Assembly: GCF_030063475.1 (NCBI RefSeq)
Contig: NZ_JASIRT010000003.1
Location: 62,001 to 126,000, forward strand
Origin: Roseomonas sp. E05
GTDB lineage: Bacteria; Pseudomonadota; Alphaproteobacteria; Acetobacterales; Acetobacteraceae
Direction of reading: 5' to 3'
DNA: 64,000 nt
Both the position numbers and the translations under genes were made by a program. Below are positions 8,811 to 18,213 of this stretch, in pieces (position 1 is the stretch's first letter; every line of letters begins with the position of its first letter). Below the pieces are notes generated by a model. The model was not told the DNA's origin. It saw nothing but the letters and a program-made list of their open reading frames with translations, and did not search any database.

Positions 8811-10921
8811 GCGCCCCGTCCACCCGCCGTGGCCGCTCCCCCCGCGCTGCGGCGGGACCAGAGATGCCACGCGATGAAGGCCGCCGCCGCGATGAAGCCG
8901 GCGGTGTCCGTCAGCGGCACGGCCGCCACCAGCAGCACCGCCGCGATGAAGGCCCAGGCCCGCTCCCAGAGGCGGATCGGCCCCAGCAGGAAGCCCACCG
9001 CCGTCGCGCCCCAGAGGCCGATCGCCACCACCGCCTTCAGCAGCACGTAGAGCACCGCCGGGGTATAGCCGATGCTCTCGGCCAGCGGCCCGCCATCCTG
9101 CAGCATCAGCACCGGCGCATAGACCGCCATGAACGGCACCGCGAAGCCGGCGATCGCCACGCGCATCGCCTGCAGCCCGATCTTCATCCCGCTCTCGCGC
9201 GCGATCGGCGCCGCGGCGAAGGCGGCCAGCGCCACCGGCGGGGTCAGGTCCGCCATGATGCCGAAATAGAAGACGAACATGTGGCTGACGAGCAGCGGCA
9301 CGCCGAGCTGCAGCAGCGCCGGACCGGCGATCGAGGAGGTGATGATGTAGTTCGGGATGGTCGGGATGCCCATGCCGAGGATCAGGCAGATCAGCATGGT
9401 CAGCAGCAGCGAGGCGAAGAGGCTGTTCTGCCCCACCGCCACCACGGCGCCGGCGAAGGTGGTGGCCGAGCCGGTCAGCGACAGCACGCCGATGATCACG
9501 CCCACCAGCGCGCAGGCGATGCCCACCGGCAGCGCCTGGCGCGCGCCATCAGCCAGCGCCTCGCCGCAGAGCTTCAGCGTCTCGCGCCCGCCCTTGCGCA
9601 CCGCGTTGATCAGGACCAGCAGCGCCACCACGGCGATCACCACGCCGATGCCATAGGCCAGGAAGGCCGCCGACATCAGGCCGAGCGCGATCCAGAAGGC
9701 GATCCGCAGCGCCGCCGCACCCATGCCGAGTGCGATGGGTGCGCCGAGCACGATCATCGCGGTCAGGCCGAGGCCGATGGTCCCGGCATAGAGCGGCGTG
9801 TAGCCGGCCAGCAGCAGATAGACGAGAATGCCCAGCGGCAGCAGCAGGAACCAGCCCTTGCGCAGCGCCGCGAGGGCGTTCGGGCACTGCTCCTTCGGCA
9901 CGCCGAGCAGGCCGAGCCGCCCCGCCTCCAGGTGCACCATCCAGAAGGCGGTCATGAAGTAGAGGATGGCCGGCACGATCGCCGCCTCGACCACCTGCAG
10001 ATAGGGGATGCCGAGGCTCTCGGCCATGATGAAGGCGACTGCGCCCATCACCGGCGGCATGATCTGCCCGCCCATCGAGGCGGTGGCCTCGACGCCGCCG
10101 GCGAAGGCCGCACGGAAGCCGAAGCGCTTCATCAGCGGGATGGTGAACTGGCCGACGGCCACGACATTCGCCACGCCCGAGCCGCTGATCGTGCCCATGA
10201 AGGCCGAGGCCACCACCGCCACCTTCGCCGGCCCGCCGCGCGTGTGCCCGACCGTGCCGAGCGCCACGTCGGTGAACAGCGAGATCATCCCCGCGCGTTC
10301 CAGGAAGGCGCCGAACAGGATGAACAGGAAGATGTAGGTGGAGGAGACGTAGGTCGGCGTGCCGTAGATGCCTTCGGTGCCGAGATAGAGCGTGTCGATG
10401 ATCTGGTCGTAGCCGAAGGGCCGGTGGTCCAGCGGCGGCGGCAGGTACTCGCCGTAGAGGCCGTAGAGCAGGAAGACCAGGCAGATCAGCGGCAGCGACG
10501 GTCCCATCAGCCGGAAGCCGGCGAGGAAGACCAGCGCCACCACCAGCACGCCGACGGCGAGGTCCATCTCGGTCGGCAGGCCCGCGCGCTGGATCAGGTC
10601 GGCATAGAAGATCCAGTGATAGAGCCCGGCGACGAAGGCGACCACCGCCAGCGCCGCCCAGAGGATGGCGGTCCAGTCGCCGCGCCGCCGGTTGGCCGTC
10701 AGGCCGAACAGCAGCAGCAGCAGGAAGCCGACATGCAGCGAGCGCACCACCGAGCTGGGCAGCGAGGCATAGGCTGCCGTGTAGATCTGGAAGGCGGAGA
10801 AGATGAAGGCGACGGCCTTCAGCAGCATGCGGCCGCCGGGTTCGCCCCAGCCCATGCCGCCATGCTCCACCGCCGCCGATTCCTCGACGGCGGTGGGGTG
10901 CCCGATGACCTCGGCGCTCAT
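8807..10921 (-). CDS. TRAP transporter fused permease (4TM/12TM)
   Basis: 704 aa, with many hydrophobic segments along its whole length. This is the size of fused small (DctQ-like) plus large (DctM-like) TRAP permeases that work with TAXI binding proteins. The large-subunit hallmarks are visible: G-T-I-S-G-S-G-V-A-N-V-V-A-V-G, T-I-P-L-M-K-R-F-G, and the late mirror motif G-M-G-I-P-T-I-P-N-Y-I-I-T. It would import a carboxylate using an ion gradient. The TAXI gene lies 49 bp upstream and the DUF1850 gene overlaps its end. Confidence 0.92.
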   Translation of the reverse strand: MSAEVIGHPTAVEESAAVEHGGMGWGEPGGRMLLKAVAFIFSAFQIYTAAYASLPSSVVRSLHVGFLLLLLFGLTANRRRGDWTAILWAALAVVAFVAGLYHWIFYADLIQRAGLPTEMDLAVGVLVVALVFLAGFRLMGPSLPLICLVFLLYGLYGEYLPPPLDHRPFGYDQIIDTLYLGTEGIYGTPTYVSSTYIFLFILFGAFLERAGMISLFTDVALGTVGHTRGGPAKVAVVASAFMGTISGSGVANVVAVGQFTIPLMKRFGFRAAFAGGVEATASMGGQIMPPVMGAVAFIMAESLGIPYLQVVEAAIVPAILYFMTAFWMVHLEAGRLGLLGVPKEQCPNALAALRKGWFLLLPLGILVYLLLAGYTPLYAGTIGLGLTAMIVLGAPIALGMGAAALRIAFWIALGLMSAAFLAYGIGVVIAVVALLVLINAVRKGGRETLKLCGEALADGARQALPVGIACALVGVIIGVLSLTGSATTFAGAVVAVGQNSLFASLLLTMLICLILGMGIPTIPNYIITSSIAGPALLQLGVPLLVSHMFVFYFGIMADLTPPVALAAFAAAPIARESGMKIGLQAMRVAIAGFAVPFMAVYAPVLMLQDGGPLAESIGYTPAVLYVLLKAVVAIGLWGATAVGFLLGPIRLWERAWAFIAAVLLVAAVPLTDTAGFIAAAAFIAWHLWSRRSAGGAATAGGRGA

Positions 10922-10970
10922 CGCGACGGCCCCGCCTCGGCGGCGCCGTAACCAACCCTGGCCCGTGGGT

Positions 10971-11924
10971 TCATGCCTTCTTGCGTTCCTTGAAGTAGCG
11001 CTCGGCGCCCGGATGCAGCGGGATCGGCGGGTTCTCGCCGGCGCCCTCGACCTCGATGCCCTTCGCCGCCGCCTGCGCCGCGACCAGCGCGGGGATGTTC
11101 TCGTAGACCGCCTTGGTCATCTGGTAGACGAGGTCGTCGGCAAGCCCGGCGCGCGTGACCAGGTAGTTCGGCACCGCCGCCGTCGTCACGTCCGCGTCCT
11201 GGCCGGTATAGGTGTTGGCCGGGATGGTCGCCGCCTTGTAGGGCGTGCCGATCTTGGTGATGACGTCCTGCGGCACCTCGACCACGTTGATCGGCACCGA
11301 GGTGGAGAGATCGAGGATCGAGGCGACGCCGAGGCCCGCCGACTGCAGCGTGGCGTCAAGCTGGCGGTTCTTCATCAGATCCACGGATTCGCCGAAGGGC
11401 AGGTACTCGACCTTGCCGAGGTCCTTGTAGCTGAGCCCGGCGGCGGCCAGGATGGCGCGCGCGTTCAGCTCGGTTCCCGAGGCCGGCGCGCCGACCGACA
11501 GGCGCTTGCCCTTCAGGTCCGCCAGCGTCTTGATGCCGGAATCGCGCAGCGCGACGATCTGCACGTGGTTCGAGTAGATCGCGCCGACGCTGCGCAGCTT
11601 GTCGAGCTTCTGCGGGAAACCAGCCTCGGCATTGCCCTCCCAGGCGAAGCCCATGGCGTCGCCAAGGCTGAAGGCCAGCTCGCCACGGCCGCGCTGCAGC
11701 AGGTTCAGGTTCTCCACCGAGGCCTTGGTGGCCTGCACCGAGGGGCGCACGCCATCGATCTTCTCGGCGAACAGCTTGGACATGGCGACGCCCAACGGGT
11801 AGTAGACACCGGAGGTGCCACCTGTCAGAATGTTAATGAATTCGGCCGCCTCGGCGGAGCGGAGCCCCTGCATCGTCCATGCAGCGCCGGCTGTGGCCAG
11901 CATCAGGCCTCTGCGTGAGAGCAT
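10971..11924 (-). CDS. TAXI family TRAP transporter solute-binding protein
   Basis: 317 aa. The N-terminus has S-R-R-G-L-M-L-A followed by a hydrophobic stretch and A-E-A-A, a Tat-like export signal. The mature protein begins I-N-I-L-T-G-G-T-S-G-V-Y-Y-P-L-G, the signature opening of TAXI (TRAP-associated extracytoplasmic immunogenic) proteins. A strong AGGAGG ribosome site precedes ATG 11924. It is the first gene of the TRAP operon. The ligand is not determinable; glutamate or dicarboxylates are known for a few relatives. Confidence 0.92.
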   Translation of the reverse strand: MLSRRGLMLATAGAAWTMQGLRSAEAAEFINILTGGTSGVYYPLGVAMSKLFAEKIDGVRPSVQATKASVENLNLLQRGRGELAFSLGDAMGFAWEGNAEAGFPQKLDKLRSVGAIYSNHVQIVALRDSGIKTLADLKGKRLSVGAPASGTELNARAILAAAGLSYKDLGKVEYLPFGESVDLMKNRQLDATLQSAGLGVASILDLSTSVPINVVEVPQDVITKIGTPYKAATIPANTYTGQDADVTTAAVPNYLVTRAGLADDLVYQMTKAVYENIPALVAAQAAAKGIEVEGAGENPPIPLHPGAERYFKERKKA

Positions 11925-12176
11925 CGTGTTTTTTCCTCCTGTGCCGGCCTCTCTATGCCGCGGATCGGCGGCCGGCCATGACCGCGCGCGGCGGTGCAGC
12001 CGCGCGCGATGAACAGCGCACGATCCTTCGGAGGTTTGGCAGCAAAGTCAAATCAGCGGCGCTCCAGAAGAGGGGTGCCGGCCTGACCGCATCACGCGGC
12101 GCCGGAGACCGCTCCCGCTTGCCGCTCCGCGCCTCCCATGCTGCACTGCGACAGAGAGTGGTCCGGAGAGCGCGAC

Positions 12177-13127
12177 GTGACGAAACCCGTGGTTCTGGTC
12201 GCCATGCCCATCGGCGCTGCCCTGCGCGAGCGCCTCGCGACTCGCTATGATCTGCACGGACCGCTGGCGCAGCCGGCGCCCATCCCCGAGGCAGCACGCG
12301 GCGCACGGGCGCTGATCACCCTTGGCGGCTTCCGGACCGACGCGGCGCTGATGGCAGCCCTGCCGGAGCTGGGCCTGATTGCCTGTTACGGCACCGGCTT
12401 CGAAGGGGTGGATGCCAAGGCCGCCGCGCAGCGAGGCATCCTGGTCACCCATGCCGGCGATGCCAATGCCGCCAGCGTCGCCGAGTTCGCCATGGGGCTG
12501 GTGCTGGCCACCGCCCGCGACATCCTGGTTGGCGACCGGCTGATCCGCGACGGCAAATGGACCAGCCTGCGCATCGACCGCATGCCGCTGGTCAGCGGCC
12601 TCGCGGGCCGGCGGCTCGGCATCTACGGGCTCGGCAGCATCGGCCTGCAGATCGCCCGCCGTGCCGCCGCCTTCGATATGGAGATCGGCTACCACAACCG
12701 CTCGCCGCGCCCCGGGCTCGGCTACGCCTATCATGCCAGTCTGACGGAGCTCGCGGCCTGGTCCGACATCCTGGTGGTGGCGGTGCGCGCCGGCGCCGCG
12801 ACCGAGAAGGTGGTGGACAGCGCGGTGCTGGAGGCGCTCGGCCCCACGGGCATCCTGGTCAACATCGCGCGCGGCAGCGTGGTGGACGAGGCGGCGCTCT
12901 GCACGGCGCTGGAGACGGGGCGGCTCGGTGGCGCCGGGCTCGACGTCTTCGCCCATGAGCCGCATGTGCCCGAGCGCCTGGCGCGCCTGTCGAACGTGGT
13001 GCTGACTCCGCACATGGCCGCCCTGGCCCGCAGCGCGCAGGAGCGGCAGCAACAGCTTCTGCTCGACAATCTCGAAGCCTTCTTCACTGGCGGCACGGTG
13101 CGTCACCGCATTCCCGGCTCCGTCTGA
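12177..13127 (+). CDS. D-isomer-specific 2-hydroxyacid dehydrogenase
   Basis: 316 aa from GTG 12177, chosen because GGAGAG lies 8 bp upstream and the first beta strand (P-V-V-L-V-A-M) starts there; an in-frame ATG at 12138 adds 13 unlike residues and lacks a ribosome site. The NAD(P)-binding motif G-L-G-S-I-G is at 151-156; catalytic R232 (N-I-A-R-G-S), E261 (A-H-E-P) and H279 (T-P-H-M) are all present. The family reduces 2-oxoacids such as glyoxylate or hydroxypyruvate. Basic residues after the second strand (H-N-R-S) hint at NADPH. It is divergent from the TAXI/TRAP operon. Confidence 0.9.
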   Translation: MTKPVVLVAMPIGAALRERLATRYDLHGPLAQPAPIPEAARGARALITLGGFRTDAALMAALPELGLIACYGTGFEGVDAKAAAQRGILVTHAGDANAASVAEFAMGLVLATARDILVGDRLIRDGKWTSLRIDRMPLVSGLAGRRLGIYGLGSIGLQIARRAAAFDMEIGYHNRSPRPGLGYAYHASLTELAAWSDILVVAVRAGAATEKVVDSAVLEALGPTGILVNIARGSVVDEAALCTALETGRLGGAGLDVFAHEPHVPERLARLSNVVLTPHMAALARSAQERQQQLLLDNLEAFFTGGTVRHRIPGSV

Positions 13128-13254
13128 TCGGACCCGGCCCGAACCTTGCTGCCTCGACGGCAGATGCCTGCGAGGGCACCATGCCTCGCGGATGCATTCC
13201 CCACCCGTGGCCCCGCCGGATCGGCGCGGGGCCGCGCCTGATGGCGAGGTTCCC

Positions 13255-14265
13255 ATGGAATACCGCAATCTCGGCCGCAGCGGCCTGAAGGTCTCGCCGC
13301 TCTGCCTGGGCACCATGATGTTCGGCGGCGCGACGGACGAAGCCACCTCGGCACGCATCATCGACCGCGCGCGCGAGCAGGGCGTCAACTTCATCGACAC
13401 GGCGAATGTCTACAACGAAGGGCGCTCGGAGGAGGTCACCGGCCGCGCCATCCGGGCCTCCCGCAGTCACTGGGTGCTGGCCACCAAGCTGGCAAACCCG
13501 GCCGGGCCTGGACCGAACGACCGCGGCCTCTCTCGCCGCCACTGCCTGAGCGCGGCCGAGGACAGCCTGCGGCGGCTTGGCGTCGAGGCCATCGACATCC
13601 TCTACCTGCACAAGGAGGATCATGCGACGCCGCTGGCCGAGACGGTCGGTGCCATGGCCACGCTGATCCGCGCCGGCAAGATCCGCTATTTCGGCGTCTC
13701 CAACCACCGGGCCTGGCGCATCGCCGAGATCTGCCGCCTGTGCGAGGAAATGGGCATCGACCGCCCGGTGGTCAGCCAGCCCTATTACAACGCGCTCAAC
13801 CGCATGCCGGAGGTCGAGCACCTGCCGGCCTGCGGCTATTTCGGCCTGGGCGTGGTGCCCTACAGTCCGCTGGCGCGCGGCGTGCTGACGGGCAAATACG
13901 CCACCCAGGCGCCGCCCCCCGCCGACACCCGTGCCGGCCGGGCCGACAGGCGCATGATGGAAACCGAGTGGCGGCCGGAGAGCCTGGCCATCGCCCGGAG
14001 GCTGAAGGAGCACGCGGAGGCGTGCGGCATCACCGCCGGGCAGTTCGCCGTGGCCTGGGTGCTGAACAACGCGCTGATCACCGCGCCGATTGCGGGCCCG
14101 CGCACCGAGGCGCAGTGGGAGGACTATGTCGGCGCACTGGCCTACCGCTTCACGGCGGAGGACGAGGCGCTGGTGGATTCGCTGGTTCCCGCCGGGCATC
14201 CCTCGACGCCGGGCTACAACGACCCGGCTTATCCACTCGAAGGCCGCCTCGCCCGCACGGGGTAG
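13255..14265 (+). CDS. Aldo/keto reductase
   Basis: 336 aa from ATG 13255, where the family's usual M-E-Y-R-x-L-G-x-S-G-L-K-V-S opening begins; GCGAGG precedes it. The catalytic tetrad of the AKR barrel is visible as D48, Y53 (D-T-A-N-V-Y), K78 (A-T-K-L-A) and H119 (L-Y-L-H). It is an NADPH-dependent cytosolic oxidoreductase, probably of the YghZ/Tas-like subgroup; the substrate is unknown. It lies 127 bp after the dehydrogenase and could share its transcript. A perfect hairpin starts at the base after the stop. Confidence 0.88.
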   Translation: MEYRNLGRSGLKVSPLCLGTMMFGGATDEATSARIIDRAREQGVNFIDTANVYNEGRSEEVTGRAIRASRSHWVLATKLANPAGPGPNDRGLSRRHCLSAAEDSLRRLGVEAIDILYLHKEDHATPLAETVGAMATLIRAGKIRYFGVSNHRAWRIAEICRLCEEMGIDRPVVSQPYYNALNRMPEVEHLPACGYFGLGVVPYSPLARGVLTGKYATQAPPPADTRAGRADRRMMETEWRPESLAIARRLKEHAEACGITAGQFAVAWVLNNALITAPIAGPRTEAQWEDYVGALAYRFTAEDEALVDSLVPAGHPSTPGYNDPAYPLEGRLARTG

Positions 14266-14290
14266 CCGGAGAGGGCGCTACCCTCTCCGG
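14266..14290 (+). terminator. Hairpin terminator after the aldo/keto reductase
   Basis: CCGGAGAGGG (14266-14275) and CCCTCTCCGG (14281-14290) make a perfect 10-bp stem with a 5-base loop, directly after the TAG stop. No T-run follows. A second, imperfect stem (14301-14323, loop TGA) lies just beyond, still before the convergent recN gene. Confidence 0.6.
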
Positions 14291-14398
14291 ACCTCTCCCG
14301 CCGGGGGCATTGAATGCCTCCGGGCCCCCACATTCCTTCTGACTGACGGCGGGGTCCGGGGTGACACTGTCACCCCGGCGGATGGTCCAGGGCGGGCC

Positions 14399-16069
14399 TC
14401 AGCGCAGCAGGCTGTCCGCCGCGGCGCGCGCCGCCTCGGTGACGGTCTCGCCAGCCAACATGCGGGCCAGCTCCTCGCGGCGCGCGGGAGCGTCGAGCGG
14501 CTCCACCCGCGTCTCGGCGCGGTCGCCGCGCACGCCCTTGGCCACGCGCCAGTGCTGGCTGCCGCGTGCCGCCACCTGCGGACTGTGCGTGACGACCAGC
14601 ACCTGCAGCCGCTCGGCCACGCGGGCGAGCCGGTCGCCCACCGCGGCGGCGGTGGCGCCGCCGATGCCGCTGTCCACCTCGTCGAAGACCAGCGTCGGCA
14701 CCGGCGAGCCGCGCGCCAGCACCACCTTCAGCGCCAGCATCAGCCGCGACAGCTCGCCGCCGGAGGCGATCTTGTCCAGCGCGCCGGGCTTCTGGCCGGG
14801 GTTGGTGGTCACCAGGAAGGTGACACGGTCCTGCCCGTCGGCGGCCCAGGCGCGCTCCTCCCGGGCGGCGATCTCGATGTGCAGCCGGGCGCGCTCCAGC
14901 TTCAGCGGCGCCAACTCCTGTGCCACGGCCTTCTCCAGCCGGCGCGCGGCCTCGGTGCGGGCGGCGGTAAGCGCCCCGGCGGCGCGGACATAGGCGGCAC
15001 GCGCCGCGCTGGCGGCCTGCTCCAGCGCGGCGGCGCGCTCCGCCCCCGCGTCCAGCGCGGCCAGTCGGCCGGTGAGGGACTGCAACAGCCCCGGCAGCTC
15101 GACCACCGCCACGGCATGCTTGCGGCCGGCCGCGCGCAAGGCGAAAAGCCGCTCCTCCACCTGCTCCAGCCGGCGCGGGTCGGGGCCGAGATCGGCGCTC
15201 AACCGCTCCAGCATGGTCTCGGCCTCGGCCAGGGCATCCTGCGCCTGGCCCAGCGCGGCCAGGATCGGCGTGGCCTCCTCATTGGGGGCTGGCAGCCGCT
15301 CCAGCGCACGGGCGGCGTTGCGGAGGGCAGCGGAAGGGCTGGTGCTGCCGCGCCGGTCGCGCGGCTGCAGCTCGGAAAGGGCGGCGGCCACCGCCTCGGC
15401 GCGCCGTTCGCCCTGCTGCATGGCCTGCCGCTCCTCGGCGAGCGCCTCCTCCTCGCCCTCGGCCGGAGCGAGGGCGGAAAGCTCCTCGACGGCGTGGCGC
15501 AGCCACTCCTCGTCGCGCTGCGCCTGGGCGATGGCCTCCTGCGCGGCTTTCAGCGCCCGCTCGGCGCCGCGCCATTCGCGGAAAGCCTCGGCCACGGCGT
15601 TGCGCCGGCCCTCCAGCGCACCGAAGGCATCGAGCAGCCCGCCATGCGTCCCCGGATCGGCCAGCCCGACCTGATCATGCTGCCCCTGCACCTCGACGAG
15701 CAGCGCGCCGAGCCGGCGCAGCAGCGTCACACCCACCGCCTGATCGTTGACGAAGGCACGCGAACGGCCATCGGCCTGCACCACGCGGCGAAGCACGAGG
15801 TCGTCCTCCGCCTCGATGCCCTGCTCGGCCAGCACGGCCTGGGCGGGGTGGTCGGCCGGCAGATGAAAGCAGGCGGCCACCGAGCCCTGCGGCTGGCCGG
15901 TGCGGACCATGCCCGCCTCCGCCCGCTGCCCGAGGGCGAGGCCGAGGCTGTCGAGCAGGATGGACTTGCCCGCGCCCGTCTCGCCGGTAAGCACGGTCAG
16001 CCCGGCACCCAGCGAGAGGTCCAGCCGCTCGATCAGCACGATGTCGCGGATGGCGAGGGAGGTCAGCAT
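14399..16069 (-). CDS. recN: DNA repair protein RecN
   Basis: 556 aa, the usual RecN length. Walker A G-E-T-G-A-G-K-S is at 29-36 after the conserved L-x-I-R-D-I-V-L-I-E-x-L-D-L opening. The centre is a long Ala/Glu/Arg-rich coiled coil, and the C-terminal lobe carries the S-G-G-E-L-S-R signature and the L-V-F-D-E-V-D-S-G-I-G-G Walker B/D-loop. RecN is an SMC-like cohesin that acts early in double-strand-break repair. It follows bamD at the end of the dcw-lpxC block, an order common in alphaproteobacteria. Confidence 0.95.
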   Translation of the reverse strand: MLTSLAIRDIVLIERLDLSLGAGLTVLTGETGAGKSILLDSLGLALGQRAEAGMVRTGQPQGSVAACFHLPADHPAQAVLAEQGIEAEDDLVLRRVVQADGRSRAFVNDQAVGVTLLRRLGALLVEVQGQHDQVGLADPGTHGGLLDAFGALEGRRNAVAEAFREWRGAERALKAAQEAIAQAQRDEEWLRHAVEELSALAPAEGEEEALAEERQAMQQGERRAEAVAAALSELQPRDRRGSTSPSAALRNAARALERLPAPNEEATPILAALGQAQDALAEAETMLERLSADLGPDPRRLEQVEERLFALRAAGRKHAVAVVELPGLLQSLTGRLAALDAGAERAAALEQAASAARAAYVRAAGALTAARTEAARRLEKAVAQELAPLKLERARLHIEIAAREERAWAADGQDRVTFLVTTNPGQKPGALDKIASGGELSRLMLALKVVLARGSPVPTLVFDEVDSGIGGATAAAVGDRLARVAERLQVLVVTHSPQVAARGSQHWRVAKGVRGDRAETRVEPLDAPARREELARMLAGETVTEAARAAADSLLR

Positions 16070-16094
16070 GGCTGCGGCGCCAGCGGCTTCCGGC

Positions 16095-16949
16095 TCAGAA
16101 GATCGTGTTCCAGGCGCGGCTGAGGAGGCCCGGGCTGCTGCCGTCGGCCGGCTTCACGCCCTTCCCCAGCATGGCATAGGAGTCCTGATACCATGCGCTG
16201 CCGGGATAGTTGTGGCCGAGCACGCTGGCGGTCTGGCGCGCCTCATCCACCAGCCCGAGGGCGAGATAGCACTCGGTCAGGCGGTGCAGCGCCTCAGGGA
16301 CGTGGTTGGTGGTCTGATAGTCCTCCACCACGCGCTTGAAGCGGCCGATGGCGGCGGAATAGAGGCCCCGGCGCTCGTAGAAGCGGCCGATGTTCATTTC
16401 CTGGCCGGCGAGATGGTCGCGCGCCAGGTCGATCTTGAGCCGCGCATCGCGGGCATAGGCGCTCTCGGGGAAACGGTTCGCCACTTCCTGCAACTGGGCG
16501 AGGGCGATCTCGGTGCCGCGCTGGTCGCGCTGCGCGTCCACGATCTGCTCGTAATAGCTGAGTGCACGCAGATAGTAGGCATAGGCGATGTCGCGATGCG
16601 CCGGGTGCAGCTGGATGAAGCGGTCGAGCGCGCCGATCGCCTCGGTGTAGCGGTTGCGCATGTAGTCGGAATAGGCCGACATCAGCCGCGCGCTGGTGGC
16701 CCAGGTGGAATAGGGGTGCTCCCGTTCCACGCCGTCGAAGAACTCGACGGCCTGCTGGTAACGCTCCTGCCGCAGGGCATCGAGGCCGGCGGCATAGAGC
16801 GCCTCCGGCGACTGCGAGGCCATCGCGGCCTGCGCCTCCGGGCGGAGCGAGCTTTCTTTGCCGTTCCACTGGCTGCAGGCGCCCGCCATCAGCGGCAGGG
16901 CCAGAAGCAGGGAGAGGCGGGAGGTCCGGGTCAGACGGGGGGTGCGCAT
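16095..16949 (-). CDS. bamD: Outer membrane assembly lipoprotein BamD
   Basis: 284 aa; ATG 16949 begins a lipoprotein signal (positively charged start, L-L-L-A-L-P-L, lipobox A-G-A-C with Cys25, Ser at +2, favouring outer-membrane sorting). The mature part is a run of TPR helices, including Y-x-Q-A-V-E-F-F-D-G-V-E-R-E-H-P-Y-S and the conserved L-x-P-A-H-R-D-I-A-Y-A-Y-Y-L-R-A-L-S-Y-Y-E-Q-I. BamD is the essential partner of BamA in folding outer-membrane proteins. An acidic, unstructured C-terminus is lacking; the protein ends R-A-W-N-T-I-F. Confidence 0.93.
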   Translation of the reverse strand: MRTPRLTRTSRLSLLLALPLMAGACSQWNGKESSLRPEAQAAMASQSPEALYAAGLDALRQERYQQAVEFFDGVEREHPYSTWATSARLMSAYSDYMRNRYTEAIGALDRFIQLHPAHRDIAYAYYLRALSYYEQIVDAQRDQRGTEIALAQLQEVANRFPESAYARDARLKIDLARDHLAGQEMNIGRFYERRGLYSAAIGRFKRVVEDYQTTNHVPEALHRLTECYLALGLVDEARQTASVLGHNYPGSAWYQDSYAMLGKGVKPADGSSPGLLSRAWNTIF

Positions 16950-16991
16950 GGCGGCCGCTCTATACCATGCCCCCTGGCCGAGACGAAGAGG

Positions 16992-17018
16992 GGGCGGCCG
17001 GCGGCCGGCGGGCCGCCC
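16992..17018 (-). terminator. Hairpin between lpxC and bamD
   Basis: GGGCGGCC (16992-16999) and GGCCGCCC (17011-17018) form an 8-bp GC-only stem with an 11-base loop, 11 bp after the lpxC stop. Without a T-run it may attenuate rather than end transcription into bamD. Confidence 0.4.
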
Positions 17019-17029
17019 TTCGCGAGATC

Positions 17030-18013
17030 TCAGGCGGCCACCGACTCCAGCGCACCCTGCGGGAGCGACTGGCCGGCCGGGGTGGCGACAAAGCCCGCAT
17101 CCCGCCAGCGCCAGGCGGAGGCGTCGGCGAATAGGGCGCGCAGCAGGCGGTTGTTCAGCGCGTGCCCGGAGCGGCTGCCGGCGAAGCGGGCGGAAAGCGG
17201 CGCGCCGGCCAAAGCGAGGTCGCCCACCACGTCCAGCAGCTTGTGCCGCACGCACTCGTCGGGGGAGCGCAGGCCGCCAGGATTGAGCACCATTGGCCCA
17301 TCCACCACCACGGCATTGTCCAGGCTGCCGCCCAGCGCCAGGCCGGCGGCGCGCAGGCGCGCCACGTCCTCGGCCATGGTGAAGGTGCGGGCACTGGCCA
17401 GCGCGGCGCGGAAGGCGCTCTCCGTCACCCGCAGGGACAGGCTCTGATGGCCGATCGCCGGGGAGGGAAAGTCGATCTCCAGCGAGGCCTCGAAGCCGGG
17501 GGTCTCGGTCGGGTAGAGCGAGACCCAGGCCGCGTCGGGGCCCTCGCCATCCTGCACGCGGACCGGCTTCAGCACCTCGATGGTGGCCCGCGGCATGGCC
17601 GTCGTCACGATGCCGGCGCAATCGATCAGGAAGACGAAAGGCGCGGCGGAGCCGTCCAGGATCGGCACTTCCGGCCCATCCACCTCGACGACCACGTCAT
17701 CGATGCTGCAGGCGGCCAGCGCGGCCATCACATGCTCGATCGTGCCGATTCGCGCCTGCGGCTGGCCGGGCAGGGCGAGGGCGGTGCAGAGCCGGGTGTC
17801 GGAAACCAGATCGAACCGGGCGGGGAGATCGACGCCCAGATCGGTGCGGCGGAAGAGGATCCCCGTACCCACGGCAGCCGGGCGAAGGGTCAGGCCGGCA
17901 CGGCGGCCGGAATGCAGGCCGACGCCGAAGCAGCCGATCGGCGCCTTCAGCGTCCTGCGTCGCTCCGTACCTGCTGCGAGGAAACCGTCCATCACTGCCC
18001 CTGGATCATTCAC
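17030..18013 (-). CDS. lpxC: UDP-3-O-acyl-N-acetylglucosamine deacetylase LpxC
   Basis: 327 aa. It catalyses the committed step of lipid A synthesis, a zinc-dependent deacetylation in the cytosol. Zinc ligands are H94 (T-I-E-H-V-M-A-A-L), H257 and D261 (C-V-R-H-K-L-L-D-V-V-G-D-L); the catalytic histidine is H284 (S-G-H-A-L-N-N). G-x-G-L-H-S-G near residue 31 is the substrate loop. The start may be ATG 18013 or the in-frame ATG eight codons later. Placement directly after ftsZ is the classic order. An AT-rich stretch upstream (about 18080-18150) probably holds its own promoter, because a terminator separates it from ftsZ. Confidence 0.95.
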   Translation of the reverse strand: MNDPGAVMDGFLAAGTERRRTLKAPIGCFGVGLHSGRRAGLTLRPAAVGTGILFRRTDLGVDLPARFDLVSDTRLCTALALPGQPQARIGTIEHVMAALAACSIDDVVVEVDGPEVPILDGSAAPFVFLIDCAGIVTTAMPRATIEVLKPVRVQDGEGPDAAWVSLYPTETPGFEASLEIDFPSPAIGHQSLSLRVTESAFRAALASARTFTMAEDVARLRAAGLALGGSLDNAVVVDGPMVLNPGGLRSPDECVRHKLLDVVGDLALAGAPLSARFAGSRSGHALNNRLLRALFADASAWRWRDAGFVATPAGQSLPQGALESVAA

Positions 18014-18156
18014 TGCCAGGCGGAGGGGAATAGGCTCGCTCCGCCGAGGCTGTAGATGGCACCGCAGCAGGACCAGCGCGAGTCAACGCTTATTTCCGAT
18101 TATTTCACTATAACGACGCACAATAAGTGCTTGGATTCTCTCGGATATTGCGGCGC

Positions 18157-18184
18157 AAAAAACCCCGCGCTTTTCAGCGCGGGG
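18157..18184 (-). terminator. Intrinsic terminator of the dcw operon after ftsZ
   Basis: On the minus strand CCCCGCGCT (18184-18176) pairs perfectly with AGCGCGGGG (18171-18163) around a GAAA tetraloop and is followed by six T (18162-18157). This is a textbook rho-independent terminator 29 bp after the ftsZ stop. It separates the cell-division operon from lpxC. Confidence 0.9.
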
Positions 18185-18213
18185 CCGGGTCCGTCACACC
18201 GTTGCGGCGCTGG

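Noticed and set aside
8864-10951. 695-aa plus-strand ORF opposite the TRAP permease
   Set aside because: Asp/His/Arg/Gln-rich translation typical of the reverse strand of a membrane-protein gene; the permease is strongly supported.
12138-12176. ATG 12138 as start of the 2-hydroxyacid dehydrogenase
   Set aside because: No ribosome site and the 13 added residues precede the first beta strand; GTG 12177 has GGAGAG upstream.
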